Below are positions 46,401-54,468 of a DNA stretch of 64,000 bases, in pieces. The notes under the pieces are model-generated. The model was not told where the DNA came from and searched no databases. It was given only the letters and a program-made list of their open reading frames with translations. The position numbers were made by a program, and so were the translations under genes. The stretch covers positions 1 to 64,000 of the forward strand of contig CAMDNF010000003.1 of assembly GCA_945902735.1 (NCBI GenBank), read 5' to 3'. Position 1 is the first letter of the stretch. Every line of letters begins with the position of its first letter. This DNA is from SHWC01 sp945902735. Its GTDB lineage: Bacteria > Pseudomonadota > Alphaproteobacteria > UBA828.

Positions 46401-48253
46401 ATGGCGCGCTGCAATCGCACACCATGAGGTTGCTCGGCGCGTTCAATCACCGCCACATTTTTATCGATCCCAATCCCGATCCCGAGAAGAGCTACGCCGA
46501 ACGCAAGCGGCTGTTCGATTTGCCGCGCTCGAATTGGAGCGATTATGACCGCGCGGTCATGTCCGAGGGCGCTGACATATTCGAACGCAGCGCCAAAACG
46601 CTCAAACTCTCCCCCCAAGCGCGGGCGGTCTTTGGCATCGAGCGCGAAACGATCACGCCAAACGAGTTGATCAAAGTGCTGCTCCGCGCCGAGGTCGACT
46701 TGCTGTTTTTTGGTGGCATAGGCTGCTACGTCAAATCGAGCGCCGAGACCGATGCCGACGCCAATGACCGCGCCAATGATGCAACGCGTATCGATGGCAA
46801 AATGATTCGCGCCAAAATCGTCGCGGAAGGCGCAAACCTTGGCATGACGCAACGCGGCCGTATCGAGTTTGCCTTGAAAGGCGGCGCGCTCAATACCGAT
46901 GCGATCGACAATTCCGGTGGCGTTGATTGCTCGGATCACGAGGTCAACATCAAGATCCTCTTGGATTCGATGGTGGCCGATGGCGACATGACCGTGAAAC
47001 AGCGCAATCAACTGCTCGCTGAGATGACGGATGATGTCGCGGCGCTAGTGCTGCGCAGCAATTATCGCCAAACCCAAACCATCACGGTCGAGCAATCCCG
47101 CGCGCCTCACTATCTCGAGGCCCATGCCCGCCTCATGCGCGGGCTTGAGCGGCGCGGCCTATTGGCCCGCGAAGTCGAATTCCTGCCCAGCGAAGACGAC
47201 ATCGCCGCGCGCGCCCAGGCGCACAAAGGCCTAACGCGGCCCGAAATCGCGATCTTGCTGTCTTATGCCAAGACTGCGGTTTATCAGGCCCTCCATGAGG
47301 ACCCCGTCCTCGATGACCCGTATTTTGCGACCGATCTGGTACGCTATTTTCCGACGCGCCTGCATGAGCCCTGTGCGGCCGCGCTCCCGAAGCATCGCCT
47401 GCGTCGCGAAATCATCGGCACCATGATCTCCAATTCGCTGGTCAACCGCGCCGGGCCGCATTTCCTGGTCGATCTGGTTGAGGAAACCGGCACGCAATCG
47501 GGCGATATCGTGCGCGCTTATGCCGCGTCGCGCCAAATCTATGCCTTGCGGGAAGATTGGGATCTCATCGATTCGCTCGACGCTAAAGTGCCGGCCAAGC
47601 TTCAGACCGAACTCGTGACCGAACTCGGCCGGCTTCTTGAGCACGGCACGCTATGGTTCCTGCGCTTCTTGCCGCCCGGTTTTGCGATTGGTTCGGCGGT
47701 CGAGAAATTCGCCCCCGCCACCAAGGAAATCTCCGCCCATATCGACACGCTGCTTGGGCCCGAAGCGGCGGCGCCGGTGCAAGAGCGCGCCGCGTCATTG
47801 ATGGGCGCCGGGATCCCTGAGCGCTTAGCCAAACGGGTCGCCGCGATCGATGCGCTCCTGCCGGCCTGCGACGTGGTCGAAGTCGCGGTCGCGGCGAACG
47901 CGCCCACGCTTGAGGCCGCGCGTGTCTATTTCGCGCTCGGGGAACGGCTCAGCATCAAGTGGTTGCGCGATCACGCCGCCGCGCTCGCCGCCGGCAGCCA
48001 TTGGCAATATCGGGCGGTCCACGCCATCATCGATGATCTGTACAGCCAGCAACGCGCTTTGGCGCTCGCCGTGCTCAAGGATACCGCCTCCGGCCAAGGC
48101 CCGGACCAACGGCTTGAGCAATGGTATGACGCCAACAAGGCGCGCATGACCCGCGCGCTTGAAACCCTGGATGAACTCAGGCGCGACGCGCCGTTCGATT
48201 TGGCCAAGCTCGCGGTCGCCAACCGCCAGGTCCGCGCGCTGCTCGTCAGCTGA
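43406..48253 (+). CDS. Large NAD-specific glutamate dehydrogenase (180-kDa type)
   Basis: 1615 residues from GTG 43406, which has an AAGGAGAG ribosome site; the frame extends to 43250 but without one. N-terminal ACT-like regulatory parts (DMPFLVDSTSAYL, DNHFTYFGFREY) lead to the catalytic core near residue 800-1200: GVKVARGGIRWSDRREDFRTEVL-type segment, VPVGAKGGFIVKRPP and SGGGTGYDHKKMAITARGAW. It deaminates glutamate to 2-oxoglutarate. This enzyme type is frequent in Proteobacteria and Actinobacteria and favours catabolism, opposite to the neighbouring gdhA. Confidence 0.95.
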   Translation: MSARQKELKAEQISKIAALARRRMAGADGEMFEAFASRYYAGVQASDLANRNEEDLYGAALSHWRLAHRRPPGAPIVRVYNPALERDGWHSDYTVIAMVNDDMPFLVDSTSAYLVGEGLQVHQVVHPVIGVARDSQGIITSIGDPGGAGLKAESFILFQTDLKSSPETLASIARGIERVLADVRLAVRDWRPMLSKTAEVIANIERSTLPILEEDRQEAMAFLRWMADNHFTYFGFREYRVITGQDDSVQYELIEESGLGLLRDPTVRPMGLETGRQGLPPEVADFVRAPNLLLITKAAMRSTIHRAVPLDVIGVKIFEPAGRVIGEWRFIGLFTSTAYSRSPLDMPLLRRKMKRVLDRAGLTLNGHDYKALQHILETYPRDELFQIDLDELLDICLGILAVEERRRVGLFVRHDSFERFISALVYLPRERYSTDSGLRIEALLLNAMGGLRSTHIAQVSDDPLARIHFQIDTTPGRLRPYDIADLETRIGEIIRSWPDHLSAALIAHHGEERGTALFRRYGKSFPAGYVEEFAPEFAVADIDQIDEACRSNKFAMRLYRRGDGESGSLGLKIYHANTPVPLSELLPPLENMGLKVLTERPHHIRFEAENPGAPDNVWIHDLTMKTADDLEIDVEAMRESFHEAFEKIWGGEAEDDGFNRLVLKARLSWREVVVLRAVAKYLRQARIPFSQTYKEETLARHAGLAGLLARYFVARFDPARVAAKDEVPALHAEILKTLDAVESVDEDRILRRFLNVIESTLRTNFFQTMPDGTPKPYLTFKLDSGALDGLPLPRPFYEIFVYSPRMEGIHLRGGKVARGGIRWSDRREDFRTEVLALMKAQMVKNAVIVPVGAKGGFIVKRPPVDGSREAIQDEGIACYQTLIRGLLDLTDNRVKDSIVPPKQVVRHDGDDPYLVVAADKGTATFSDIANALSAEYGFWLGDAFASGGGTGYDHKKMAITARGAWESVKRHFRELDRDIATEAFTCIGVGDMSGDVFGNGALQSHTMRLLGAFNHRHIFIDPNPDPEKSYAERKRLFDLPRSNWSDYDRAVMSEGADIFERSAKTLKLSPQARAVFGIERETITPNELIKVLLRAEVDLLFFGGIGCYVKSSAETDADANDRANDATRIDGKMIRAKIVAEGANLGMTQRGRIEFALKGGALNTDAIDNSGGVDCSDHEVNIKILLDSMVADGDMTVKQRNQLLAEMTDDVAALVLRSNYRQTQTITVEQSRAPHYLEAHARLMRGLERRGLLAREVEFLPSEDDIAARAQAHKGLTRPEIAILLSYAKTAVYQALHEDPVLDDPYFATDLVRYFPTRLHEPCAAALPKHRLRREIIGTMISNSLVNRAGPHFLVDLVEETGTQSGDIVRAYAASRQIYALREDWDLIDSLDAKVPAKLQTELVTELGRLLEHGTLWFLRFLPPGFAIGSAVEKFAPATKEISAHIDTLLGPEAAAPVQERAASLMGAGIPERLAKRVAAIDALLPACDVVEVAVAANAPTLEAARVYFALGERLSIKWLRDHAAALAAGSHWQYRAVHAIIDDLYSQQRALALAVLKDTASGQGPDQRLEQWYDANKARMTRALETLDELRRDAPFDLAKLAVANRQVRALLVS

Positions 48254-48319
48254 GCCTATTTCCGCCATAATCTTTGCCCACATTGTGTGGGCGCGGTCGG
48301 GTGGCAAAGGGTTAGGATC

Positions 48320-48946
48320 ATGACGAAGCGAATGGGTCGGAATTTGCTCGCGGCCATGGCGACGGTCGCGTTGGTTGCCGTCGGTTCGGGCACGACAAGC
48401 CTTCAGGCCGCCGAGGACGATGTGGTCGGCCAGGCTGAAGAGGCGCTCAAGGATCTCTCAAAGCTCCTCGAAACCCTGTCCCAAGCCTTGCCTGAAGGCA
48501 AACAGGTGGTGGCCTCAAGCCTCGCCGATGCGATCAAGACCGCTTATGGCCGCGCGAAACCCGCAGGTCGGCCCATGCCGCCCGCAATCGCAGCGGAACT
48601 CAAACCGTTTTTTCCAACCACGCCATGGCTCTTCGAGCGCGTGCGCTGGGTCACGCTCGATGAAGTCGGCGGGCTGACCGATCTCGTGATGCTCAACCCC
48701 GATGTCGAGGCGATGACGCTGAACGATGTCATCGTGTTCCGCGACAAGGTCAATGCCGAGACCAGTCGGTCAACATGGGCCCATGAGCTGGTTCATGTTT
48801 TGCAATATGAGGCGCTTGGCGTCGACGGCTTCGCCAAGGAATATCTCGAAAGCGGCGGCGAGGATTTCGAGAAGGAAGCGAAGGACTTTGCCGACGGCGT
48901 CAAAAAGAAACTCGCAATCCCGAAGCCCAAGAAAGTCGAGTCGTGA
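48320..48946 (+). CDS. Secreted DUF4157-like zincin-motif protein
   Basis: 208 residues from ATG 48320 (AGGA just upstream). A signal peptide (NLLAAMATVALVAVGSGTTSLQA) is followed by a helical region, then SRSTWAHELVHVLQYEALGVDGFAKEYL, the HE-x2-H zinc motif of the DUF4157/eCIS-core type. The C-terminal tail is Lys-rich. A protease activity is possible but unproven. It lies 66 bases after the glutamate dehydrogenase gene and may be cotranscribed with it. Confidence 0.75.
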   Translation: MTKRMGRNLLAAMATVALVAVGSGTTSLQAAEDDVVGQAEEALKDLSKLLETLSQALPEGKQVVASSLADAIKTAYGRAKPAGRPMPPAIAAELKPFFPTTPWLFERVRWVTLDEVGGLTDLVMLNPDVEAMTLNDVIVFRDKVNAETSRSTWAHELVHVLQYEALGVDGFAKEYLESGGEDFEKEAKDFADGVKKKLAIPKPKKVES

Positions 48947-49004
48947 TTCATCGGCGCGTGAGTATGTCCCGCGAGTGCGGGTTCAATTTTTGAAGAACCA
49001 TTTA

Positions 49005-49146
49005 TCCCACCCCCACCCGGCGCTTCGCGCCGACCTCCCCCATCGAGGGGGAGGTGAAATATGGGAGGCCTCGACCGTTCTTGCTTCTTTTCCCTCCCCC
49101 CCTTGAGGGGGAGGCGGCAACGCATGCGTGGCCGGGGTGGGGGGTG
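49005..49146. repeat. GC-rich palindromic intergenic repeat, copy 3 type
   Basis: Two hairpins, CCTCCCCC-atcg-GGGGGAGG (left, ~49033-49053) and CCTCCCCC...GGGGGAGG (right, ~49092-49114), flanked by CCCACCCCCACCCGG and CCGGGGTGGGGGG as outer inverted arms. It lies between convergent genes and could terminate both. It differs in sequence from the elements at 31748 and 34667. Confidence 0.65.
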
Positions 49147-49189
49147 TTTCAAACTTAATTGAATCGGCGTGTATCAGCGCGGAACCATA

Positions 49190-50776
49190 TCAGTGCCGGA
49201 AGTGGCGCATCCCGGTGAACACCATGGCGAGGCCTTTATCGTCAGCCGCCGCGATCACCTCTTCATCGCGCATCGAGCCGCCGGGTTGAATCACCGCCGT
49301 GGCCCCAGCCTCCGCCGCCGCCAATAGGCCATCCGCGAACGGAAAAAAGGCGTCCGACGCCACCACCGCGCCGACCGCGAGCGATTGAGGCAAGCCCTGC
49401 GTTTTCGCCGCTTCGCTCGCTTTGTGCGCCGCGATGCGGGATGAATCGACCCGGCTCATTTGGCCCGCGCCAATGCCAACAGTCGCACCATCCTTGGCAT
49501 AGACGATTGCGTTCGATTTGACGTGCTTGGCGACGCGGAAGGCAAACAATAGATCGGCCAGCTCGCGCTCGCTCGGCTTTCGCTTGGTCACGACCTTGAG
49601 GTCGCCAAGCCCGATGCGCCCGCCATCGCGCTCTTGCACCAAGAAGCCGCCGGCGAGAGCGCGGAGCTCAAGCCCGCGCGCGGCGGGGTCGGGCAGGCCG
49701 CCGGTCAATAACAGGCGTAGATTGGTTTTGGCGGCGAGTGCGGCGCGGGCCTCGGCATCGGCATCGGGCGCCACGATCACCTCGACGAATAATTTGGCGA
49801 TCTCGCGCGCGACCGCGCCATCGAGCGGGCGGTTCGACGCGACGATGCCACCAAAGGCGCTGACCGGATCACAGGCGAGCGCCTTCCTATAGGCCTCGAC
49901 GAGTGTTGTCCCAAGCGCGACGCCACACGGATTGGCGTGCTTGATGATCGCGATCGCCGGCTGATCGAACTCGGCGACCAGCTCGAACGCGGCATTGGTA
50001 TCGTTCAGATTGTTGTAGCTGAGCTCCTTGCCCTGGATTTGCATCGCCGTGGCGACACCGGGCCGCGTCTCACCGCTCGCATAAAACGCCGCCTTCTGAT
50101 GCGGGTTTTCGCCATAGCGGAGCGTTTGTTTGAGCGTGGCGCCGATCGCGAAGCGCTTGGGGAAGGGCTCATCGATCACGCCCGCAAACCAGCGCGCGAT
50201 CGCCGCGTCATAGCTCGCGGTGCGGGCGAGTGCGCGCGCGGCGAGCCGGCGCCGCAAATCCAAGGTGGTCGCGCCGCCATGGGCCGTCATCTCGGCCATC
50301 ACGGCTTCATAATCCTCGGGCTCGACCACGATCGTCACATCGCCATGGTTCTTGGCTGCGGCCCGAATCAGCGCCGGCCCGCCAATATCGATGTTCTCGA
50401 TGCAATCGTCGAACGCCGCGCCCTTCGCCACCGTTTCCTCGAACGGATAGAGGTTCACCACCACGAGATCGATCGGCTGAATGCCATGAGCCTTCATCGC
50501 CGCCTGGTGCGTCGCCTTGGCCCGCTCGGCCAGAATCCCGCCATGGATCATCGGGTGGAGCGTTTTCACCCGCCCATCCATGATTTCGGGGAAGCCGGTG
50601 TGCGCCGACACGTCGATCACCTTCAGCCCCTCGGCCTGCAGCGCCTTCGCCGTGCCGCCGGTCGACAAAATCTCGACGCCCTGCTGGCTCAAAAACCGCG
50701 CGAACGCGGTGAGCCCGCTTTTGTCGGAAACCGAGATCAACGCGCGGGCGATGGGTGAGGCTTTGTCGAGCGGCAT
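49190..50776 (-). CDS. purH: Bifunctional AICAR formyltransferase/IMP cyclohydrolase
   Basis: 528 residues. N-terminal IMP cyclohydrolase (MGS-like) domain: ARALISVSDKSGLTAFA, DGRVKTLHPMIHGGIL. The C-terminal formyltransferase domain has RYGENPHQKAAFYA, the KHANPCGVA catalytic stretch and ASDAFFPFADG. It performs the last two steps of purine synthesis. Its start overlaps the stop of the polysaccharide dehydratase gene, an unexpected partner. Confidence 0.96.
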   Translation of the reverse strand: MPLDKASPIARALISVSDKSGLTAFARFLSQQGVEILSTGGTAKALQAEGLKVIDVSAHTGFPEIMDGRVKTLHPMIHGGILAERAKATHQAAMKAHGIQPIDLVVVNLYPFEETVAKGAAFDDCIENIDIGGPALIRAAAKNHGDVTIVVEPEDYEAVMAEMTAHGGATTLDLRRRLAARALARTASYDAAIARWFAGVIDEPFPKRFAIGATLKQTLRYGENPHQKAAFYASGETRPGVATAMQIQGKELSYNNLNDTNAAFELVAEFDQPAIAIIKHANPCGVALGTTLVEAYRKALACDPVSAFGGIVASNRPLDGAVAREIAKLFVEVIVAPDADAEARAALAAKTNLRLLLTGGLPDPAARGLELRALAGGFLVQERDGGRIGLGDLKVVTKRKPSERELADLLFAFRVAKHVKSNAIVYAKDGATVGIGAGQMSRVDSSRIAAHKASEAAKTQGLPQSLAVGAVVASDAFFPFADGLLAAAEAGATAVIQPGGSMRDEEVIAAADDKGLAMVFTGMRHFRH

Positions 50777-52674
50777 TAGTGCGCCGCCTGCTTGGTCGTT
50801 TCATCCGCGCGATATTCGGGCACCAGCGCGCTGATCAAGGCGAGCGTGCGCGGGGTTAGCCCTGCGCGCGCGGCGGCGCCGAGCTCGTCAACCTGGCGCG
50901 CCACCAGCGCCGCATCGAGCGGGCGAGAAATCGCGCGATACAAGCCGGGAAGGCCGGCCTCGCTTTGTCGCTCGCTGTCGTGAAACAAGGCCTCGTGCAG
51001 CTTTTCGCCGGCCCGAAGCCCGGTGAATTGAATCTTGATGTCGCGTTCCGGCTGGCGCCCCGCGAGGCGGATCATCTGGCGCGCAAGATCAGTAATCTTA
51101 ATCGGCGTGCCCATGTCGAGCACGAAAATCGACGGCTCGTCTTCCTGCGCACCAAGCGCCGAGGCCTGTAGCACGAGCTCAACCGCCTCGCGCGTGGTCA
51201 TGAAAAAGCGCGTGACGTCGGGGTGCGTCACGGTCAACGGCCCACCCGCCGCGATCTGGCGTTGGAACAAGGGCACCACCGAGCCTGACGAACCCAGCAC
51301 ATTGCCGAAGCGCACGGTCACGAAGTGCGTGCGCCGGCGCGCGTCGCGGTCAGCCCCCTTGGCCTGGCAATAGGATTCGGCGATGCGCTTGGTCGCGCCC
51401 ATCACGCTCAAGGGGTCGACCGCCTTGTCGGTCGAGATCAACACCATGGCACTAATGCCGGCCTCGACGCAGGCATCGGCCACGTTCTTGGTGCCGATCA
51501 CATTGGTCAGCACGCCCTCATTCGGGTTGTCCTCGACAATCGGCACGTGCTTGAGCGCGGCGGCATGGAACACGAGGTCGAGCCGTTCGCGGGCAAAGAT
51601 GGCGTCGAGCCGCGCGCGTTCGCGCACATCGGCGATCAAGGCGGCGCGCGGCAGCGTCGGATGACTCGTCTGCAATTCGGCGTCAATCGAATAGAGGTTG
51701 AATTCCGAATGATCGATCAACACGAGCCGCGCCGGACCATGAGAGGCGATCTGGCGCACGAGTTCGGCGCCGATCGTGCCGCCGGAACCGGTCACGCACA
51801 CGCGCTTGTTTTGGATCAAGGCCTTCATGCCGGCGCGGTCGAGCACGGTCTGCGGCCGGCCCAACAAATCTTCGATCGCGATCGGCTTGATCTCGATCCC
51901 GTGCGCCTGATCGGTTCTAAAATCGGTCAGGCGCGGCAGGCGGGTAAAGCTCAAGCCGAAGCCATCGGCGGCTTCAAGCATCGCGCGCACGCGCACAGGC
52001 GCGACACGTTCATCGGCGAGGATCAATCGTTGCGGCCGCAAACCCTGTCGCCTCAGCTTGCGCAAGGCGTCGGGCAGATTGTCGATCGTGCCGAACACCT
52101 TCACGCCGCGAATATGCAGCCCCAGCTTGCCCACGTCCTCATCCAGAAGCCCGACCACGCGATAACCGCTCGAGGCGCCGCTTGTGGTCGAGCGGATGAA
52201 TTCATCGGCCGCCGCCCCGGCGCCAACCAGCAGCACCGGCACGCGCTTTCCCTCATTGCGTTCGAGAAGGCCCGACATGCCGCGCTCGACATAGGCGCGA
52301 TAGGCAACACGCGGCCCGATCAAGAGCACCAGAAGCAAAATCCAAATGATGATCAGGCTTGAGCGCGGGAAGGCTTCGAGCCGCGTGATCGCGAACAAGG
52401 CGGGCAGAAAAATCAAAACAACCAGACTGGCCGCCTTGATCAACTCGATCACATCGCGCAGCGACACATAGCGCCACAGCGAGCGGTAAATACGGGTGCG
52501 CCAAAACACGACGGCCGCGATGCCGGCGAACATCAGCAGCCCTTCAAGCATGAACGGGCTCGATTCCTGCCAGAAATCGTCTAAACCACGACGCAGCAGA
52601 AGGCCGAGCACGAACGCGCCGGCGGCCGTCAGCACATCATGGATGGCCACCACATAGGTGCGGTTCAAGCGCAC
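50776..52674 (-). CDS. CapD/FlaA1-type membrane nucleotide-sugar dehydratase/epimerase
   Basis: 632 residues. Four N-terminal membrane helices (~1-120), a Rossmann-like CoA-binding-type domain (~145-270), then the SDR catalytic domain starting KRVCVTGSGGTIGAELVRQ near residue 290 and STDKAVDPLSVMGATKRIAE near 410 (S-M-K type catalytic site). This family makes UDP-4-keto-6-deoxy sugars from UDP-HexNAc for surface glycans. It follows the WecA-like gene by 13 bases. Confidence 0.9.
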   Translation of the reverse strand: MRLNRTYVVAIHDVLTAAGAFVLGLLLRRGLDDFWQESSPFMLEGLLMFAGIAAVVFWRTRIYRSLWRYVSLRDVIELIKAASLVVLIFLPALFAITRLEAFPRSSLIIIWILLLVLLIGPRVAYRAYVERGMSGLLERNEGKRVPVLLVGAGAAADEFIRSTTSGASSGYRVVGLLDEDVGKLGLHIRGVKVFGTIDNLPDALRKLRRQGLRPQRLILADERVAPVRVRAMLEAADGFGLSFTRLPRLTDFRTDQAHGIEIKPIAIEDLLGRPQTVLDRAGMKALIQNKRVCVTGSGGTIGAELVRQIASHGPARLVLIDHSEFNLYSIDAELQTSHPTLPRAALIADVRERARLDAIFARERLDLVFHAAALKHVPIVEDNPNEGVLTNVIGTKNVADACVEAGISAMVLISTDKAVDPLSVMGATKRIAESYCQAKGADRDARRRTHFVTVRFGNVLGSSGSVVPLFQRQIAAGGPLTVTHPDVTRFFMTTREAVELVLQASALGAQEDEPSIFVLDMGTPIKITDLARQMIRLAGRQPERDIKIQFTGLRAGEKLHEALFHDSERQSEAGLPGLYRAISRPLDAALVARQVDELGAAARAGLTPRTLALISALVPEYRADETTKQAAH

Positions 52675-52687
52675 GTCGAAAACCCCG

Positions 52688-53722
52688 TCAACGGTACTCC
52701 GAAATCTTTAGAGCGCGTGCAAAATACCACAGAAGCACGGCGACGATGAGCGCAGCGCCACCCAGCGAAGCGAGGGAGGAAATGGTGCCCGCGGTCGAAA
52801 TAAAGGCGAGGCCGATCAGGCCAACATTGAAGAGGCAAATCCAAATCACCGTCGCCTTGTGGCTCATGCCGCTACGCACGGCGCGCTGATAGAAATGTTC
52901 CCGATGCGCCTGCCAGACCCTTTCGCCCCGCCTTAGCCGGAGCAAGAGCGTCAGCGTGGCATCGCCGAGATAATAGGCCGGCAGGATCAGCGCCGCGCCC
53001 CAATAGCCTTGGGTGGCGACTCCGAGCAATAGCCATCCCAACAAATAACCGAGCGGCACACTCCCGACATCGCCGAGAAAAATCCGCGCCGGCTGCCAGT
53101 TCCACACCAAAAAACCGACCGCGCCGCCAATCAACAGAAGGCCGATCGCGCCGAACGGAAAAAGGCCAGGCACGGCGAGCACCAAAATCACCAGCCCGGT
53201 GCCGATCGAGGCGGTCTCGGCGCCGGCCAGCCCATCGATACCGTCCATGAAATTGAACGCATTGATGAACCAGAGCCAGGCTGCCGCCGCGATGGCCCAA
53301 TCCAGCCAATGGGGCAGGGCGCCCTGAAAAATCAACCCCGGCGGAGGCAAGGTGAACAAGCCCACCACCACCCAGCCGAATTGGGCGGATAGCCGGGTCA
53401 ACGGGCTCAAGCCCCGTCGATCGTCGATCCACGAGACCACGCCAAGCACGATCATGGCGGCAATCACCACCCAGCCCGCCGGATCGGCCGGCACGGTGTC
53501 GGTGATGATCAGCGCGGCGAAAGCCAAAATCAGCACCGCGACCAGCGCAAGGCCGGCCCCGCGCGGCGTTGGGGCGGTGTGGCTCGACCGCTCGCCCGGA
53601 ATGTCCAACATCGCGCGTTGGATCAATATCCGGCGCAGCCGCCCGATCAGGATCATGACGGCGGGCAGCGAGCAGGCGCCCGCCGCGGCCGCGATCAGCC
53701 ATTGTTCGGCGCTTCCGATCAT
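52688..53722 (-). CDS. WecA/WbpL-like sugar-1-phosphate transferase (GT family 4, MraY-like)
   Basis: 344 residues with about ten membrane segments. Motifs: SSHTAPTPRGAGLA, VVSWIDDRRGLSP (Asp pair), WLWFINAFNFMDGIDGLAG, IFLGDVGSVPLGYLLGWL and the late AHREHFYQRAV loop that favours undecaprenyl-P:N-acetylaminosugar transfer. It attaches the first HexNAc-1-P to the lipid carrier. With the CapD-like gene it forms the initiating module of the locus. Confidence 0.9.
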   Translation of the reverse strand: MIGSAEQWLIAAAAGACSLPAVMILIGRLRRILIQRAMLDIPGERSSHTAPTPRGAGLALVAVLILAFAALIITDTVPADPAGWVVIAAMIVLGVVSWIDDRRGLSPLTRLSAQFGWVVVGLFTLPPPGLIFQGALPHWLDWAIAAAAWLWFINAFNFMDGIDGLAGAETASIGTGLVILVLAVPGLFPFGAIGLLLIGGAVGFLVWNWQPARIFLGDVGSVPLGYLLGWLLLGVATQGYWGAALILPAYYLGDATLTLLLRLRRGERVWQAHREHFYQRAVRSGMSHKATVIWICLFNVGLIGLAFISTAGTISSLASLGGAALIVAVLLWYFARALKISEYR

Positions 53723-53763
53723 CTCATTCCGCCCCGTCGCCGCTTTCGTTATGCTGACCCATT

Positions 53764-54468
53764 ATGACTCCATCGTCGTACCCCAGCGAACCCAAACCTA
53801 GCCAAGGCGAACGCTCCGACCGCCGCGCGCGCTGGCATGCCTACTACAGCGAGAAGCGGATCGTCCATCAGTGGCTTCAGGTCGATCTACTGAAATCGCT
53901 CCCGGTCGCTAAGATACTTGAAATCGGGCCCTATTTGGGGGCGGTGACCGCGCTGTTGAGCAATGCCGGCTATCAAGTGACCACGCTCGATATCGAAGGC
54001 GATCGCCCCCGCCATGGCGCCGTCGGGCATATCCGCGCCGATGTGAGGCGTTTGGATATTGCTGCCCTTCAAGGCTTCGACGCGCTTCTTTGTTGCGAAA
54101 CGCTTGAACATTTGCCCTTTGCCGAGGTGCCGGGAGTCCTGGCGAATTTCCACGCCACAAACGCCCCCTATCTGATTCTTTCGATGCCTTATGAGGGGCC
54201 GCAACTCGGGCTCTCGCTCTACCTCAATTCGCACCGCTGGCCGCGCTTCAAATATTTCCACCGATTCCATTTTCGCCATCGCTTCCGGGCGCCCAACACC
54301 GATCTTTGGGAAAGTCATCGCTGGGAAATCGGCTATCGGGATTATCCGCTGCGTAAATTGCGCCGCGTGGTTGAGGCAGCGGGCTACAAAATCGTTCGGA
54401 CAGAATTCACCAGCGGCACGCGCTCGGTGTTTCTGGTCTGCCGGCGCGTGGATCACGCCCGGGCATAA
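53764..54468 (+). CDS. Class I SAM-dependent methyltransferase
   Basis: 234 residues. Motif I reads AKILEIGPYLGAVTALLSNAGY, motif II VTTLDIEGD, and FDALLCCETLEHLPFAEV is the central strand. Substrate unknown; the setting points to a sugar or lipid-linked glycan. It diverges from the WecA-like gene and converges with the carbamoyltransferase, overlapping by 16 bases. Confidence 0.82.
   Translation: MTPSSYPSEPKPSQGERSDRRARWHAYYSEKRIVHQWLQVDLLKSLPVAKILEIGPYLGAVTALLSNAGYQVTTLDIEGDRPRHGAVGHIRADVRRLDIAALQGFDALLCCETLEHLPFAEVPGVLANFHATNAPYLILSMPYEGPQLGLSLYLNSHRWPRFKYFHRFHFRHRFRAPNTDLWESHRWEIGYRDYPLRKLRRVVEAAGYKIVRTEFTSGTRSVFLVCRRVDHARA

Noticed and set aside
45908..47011. Minus-strand open frame of 367 codons
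   Set aside because: Antisense shadow of the NAD-glutamate dehydrogenase, with no recognisable motif and His/Arg-rich composition typical of shadows in GC-rich DNA.
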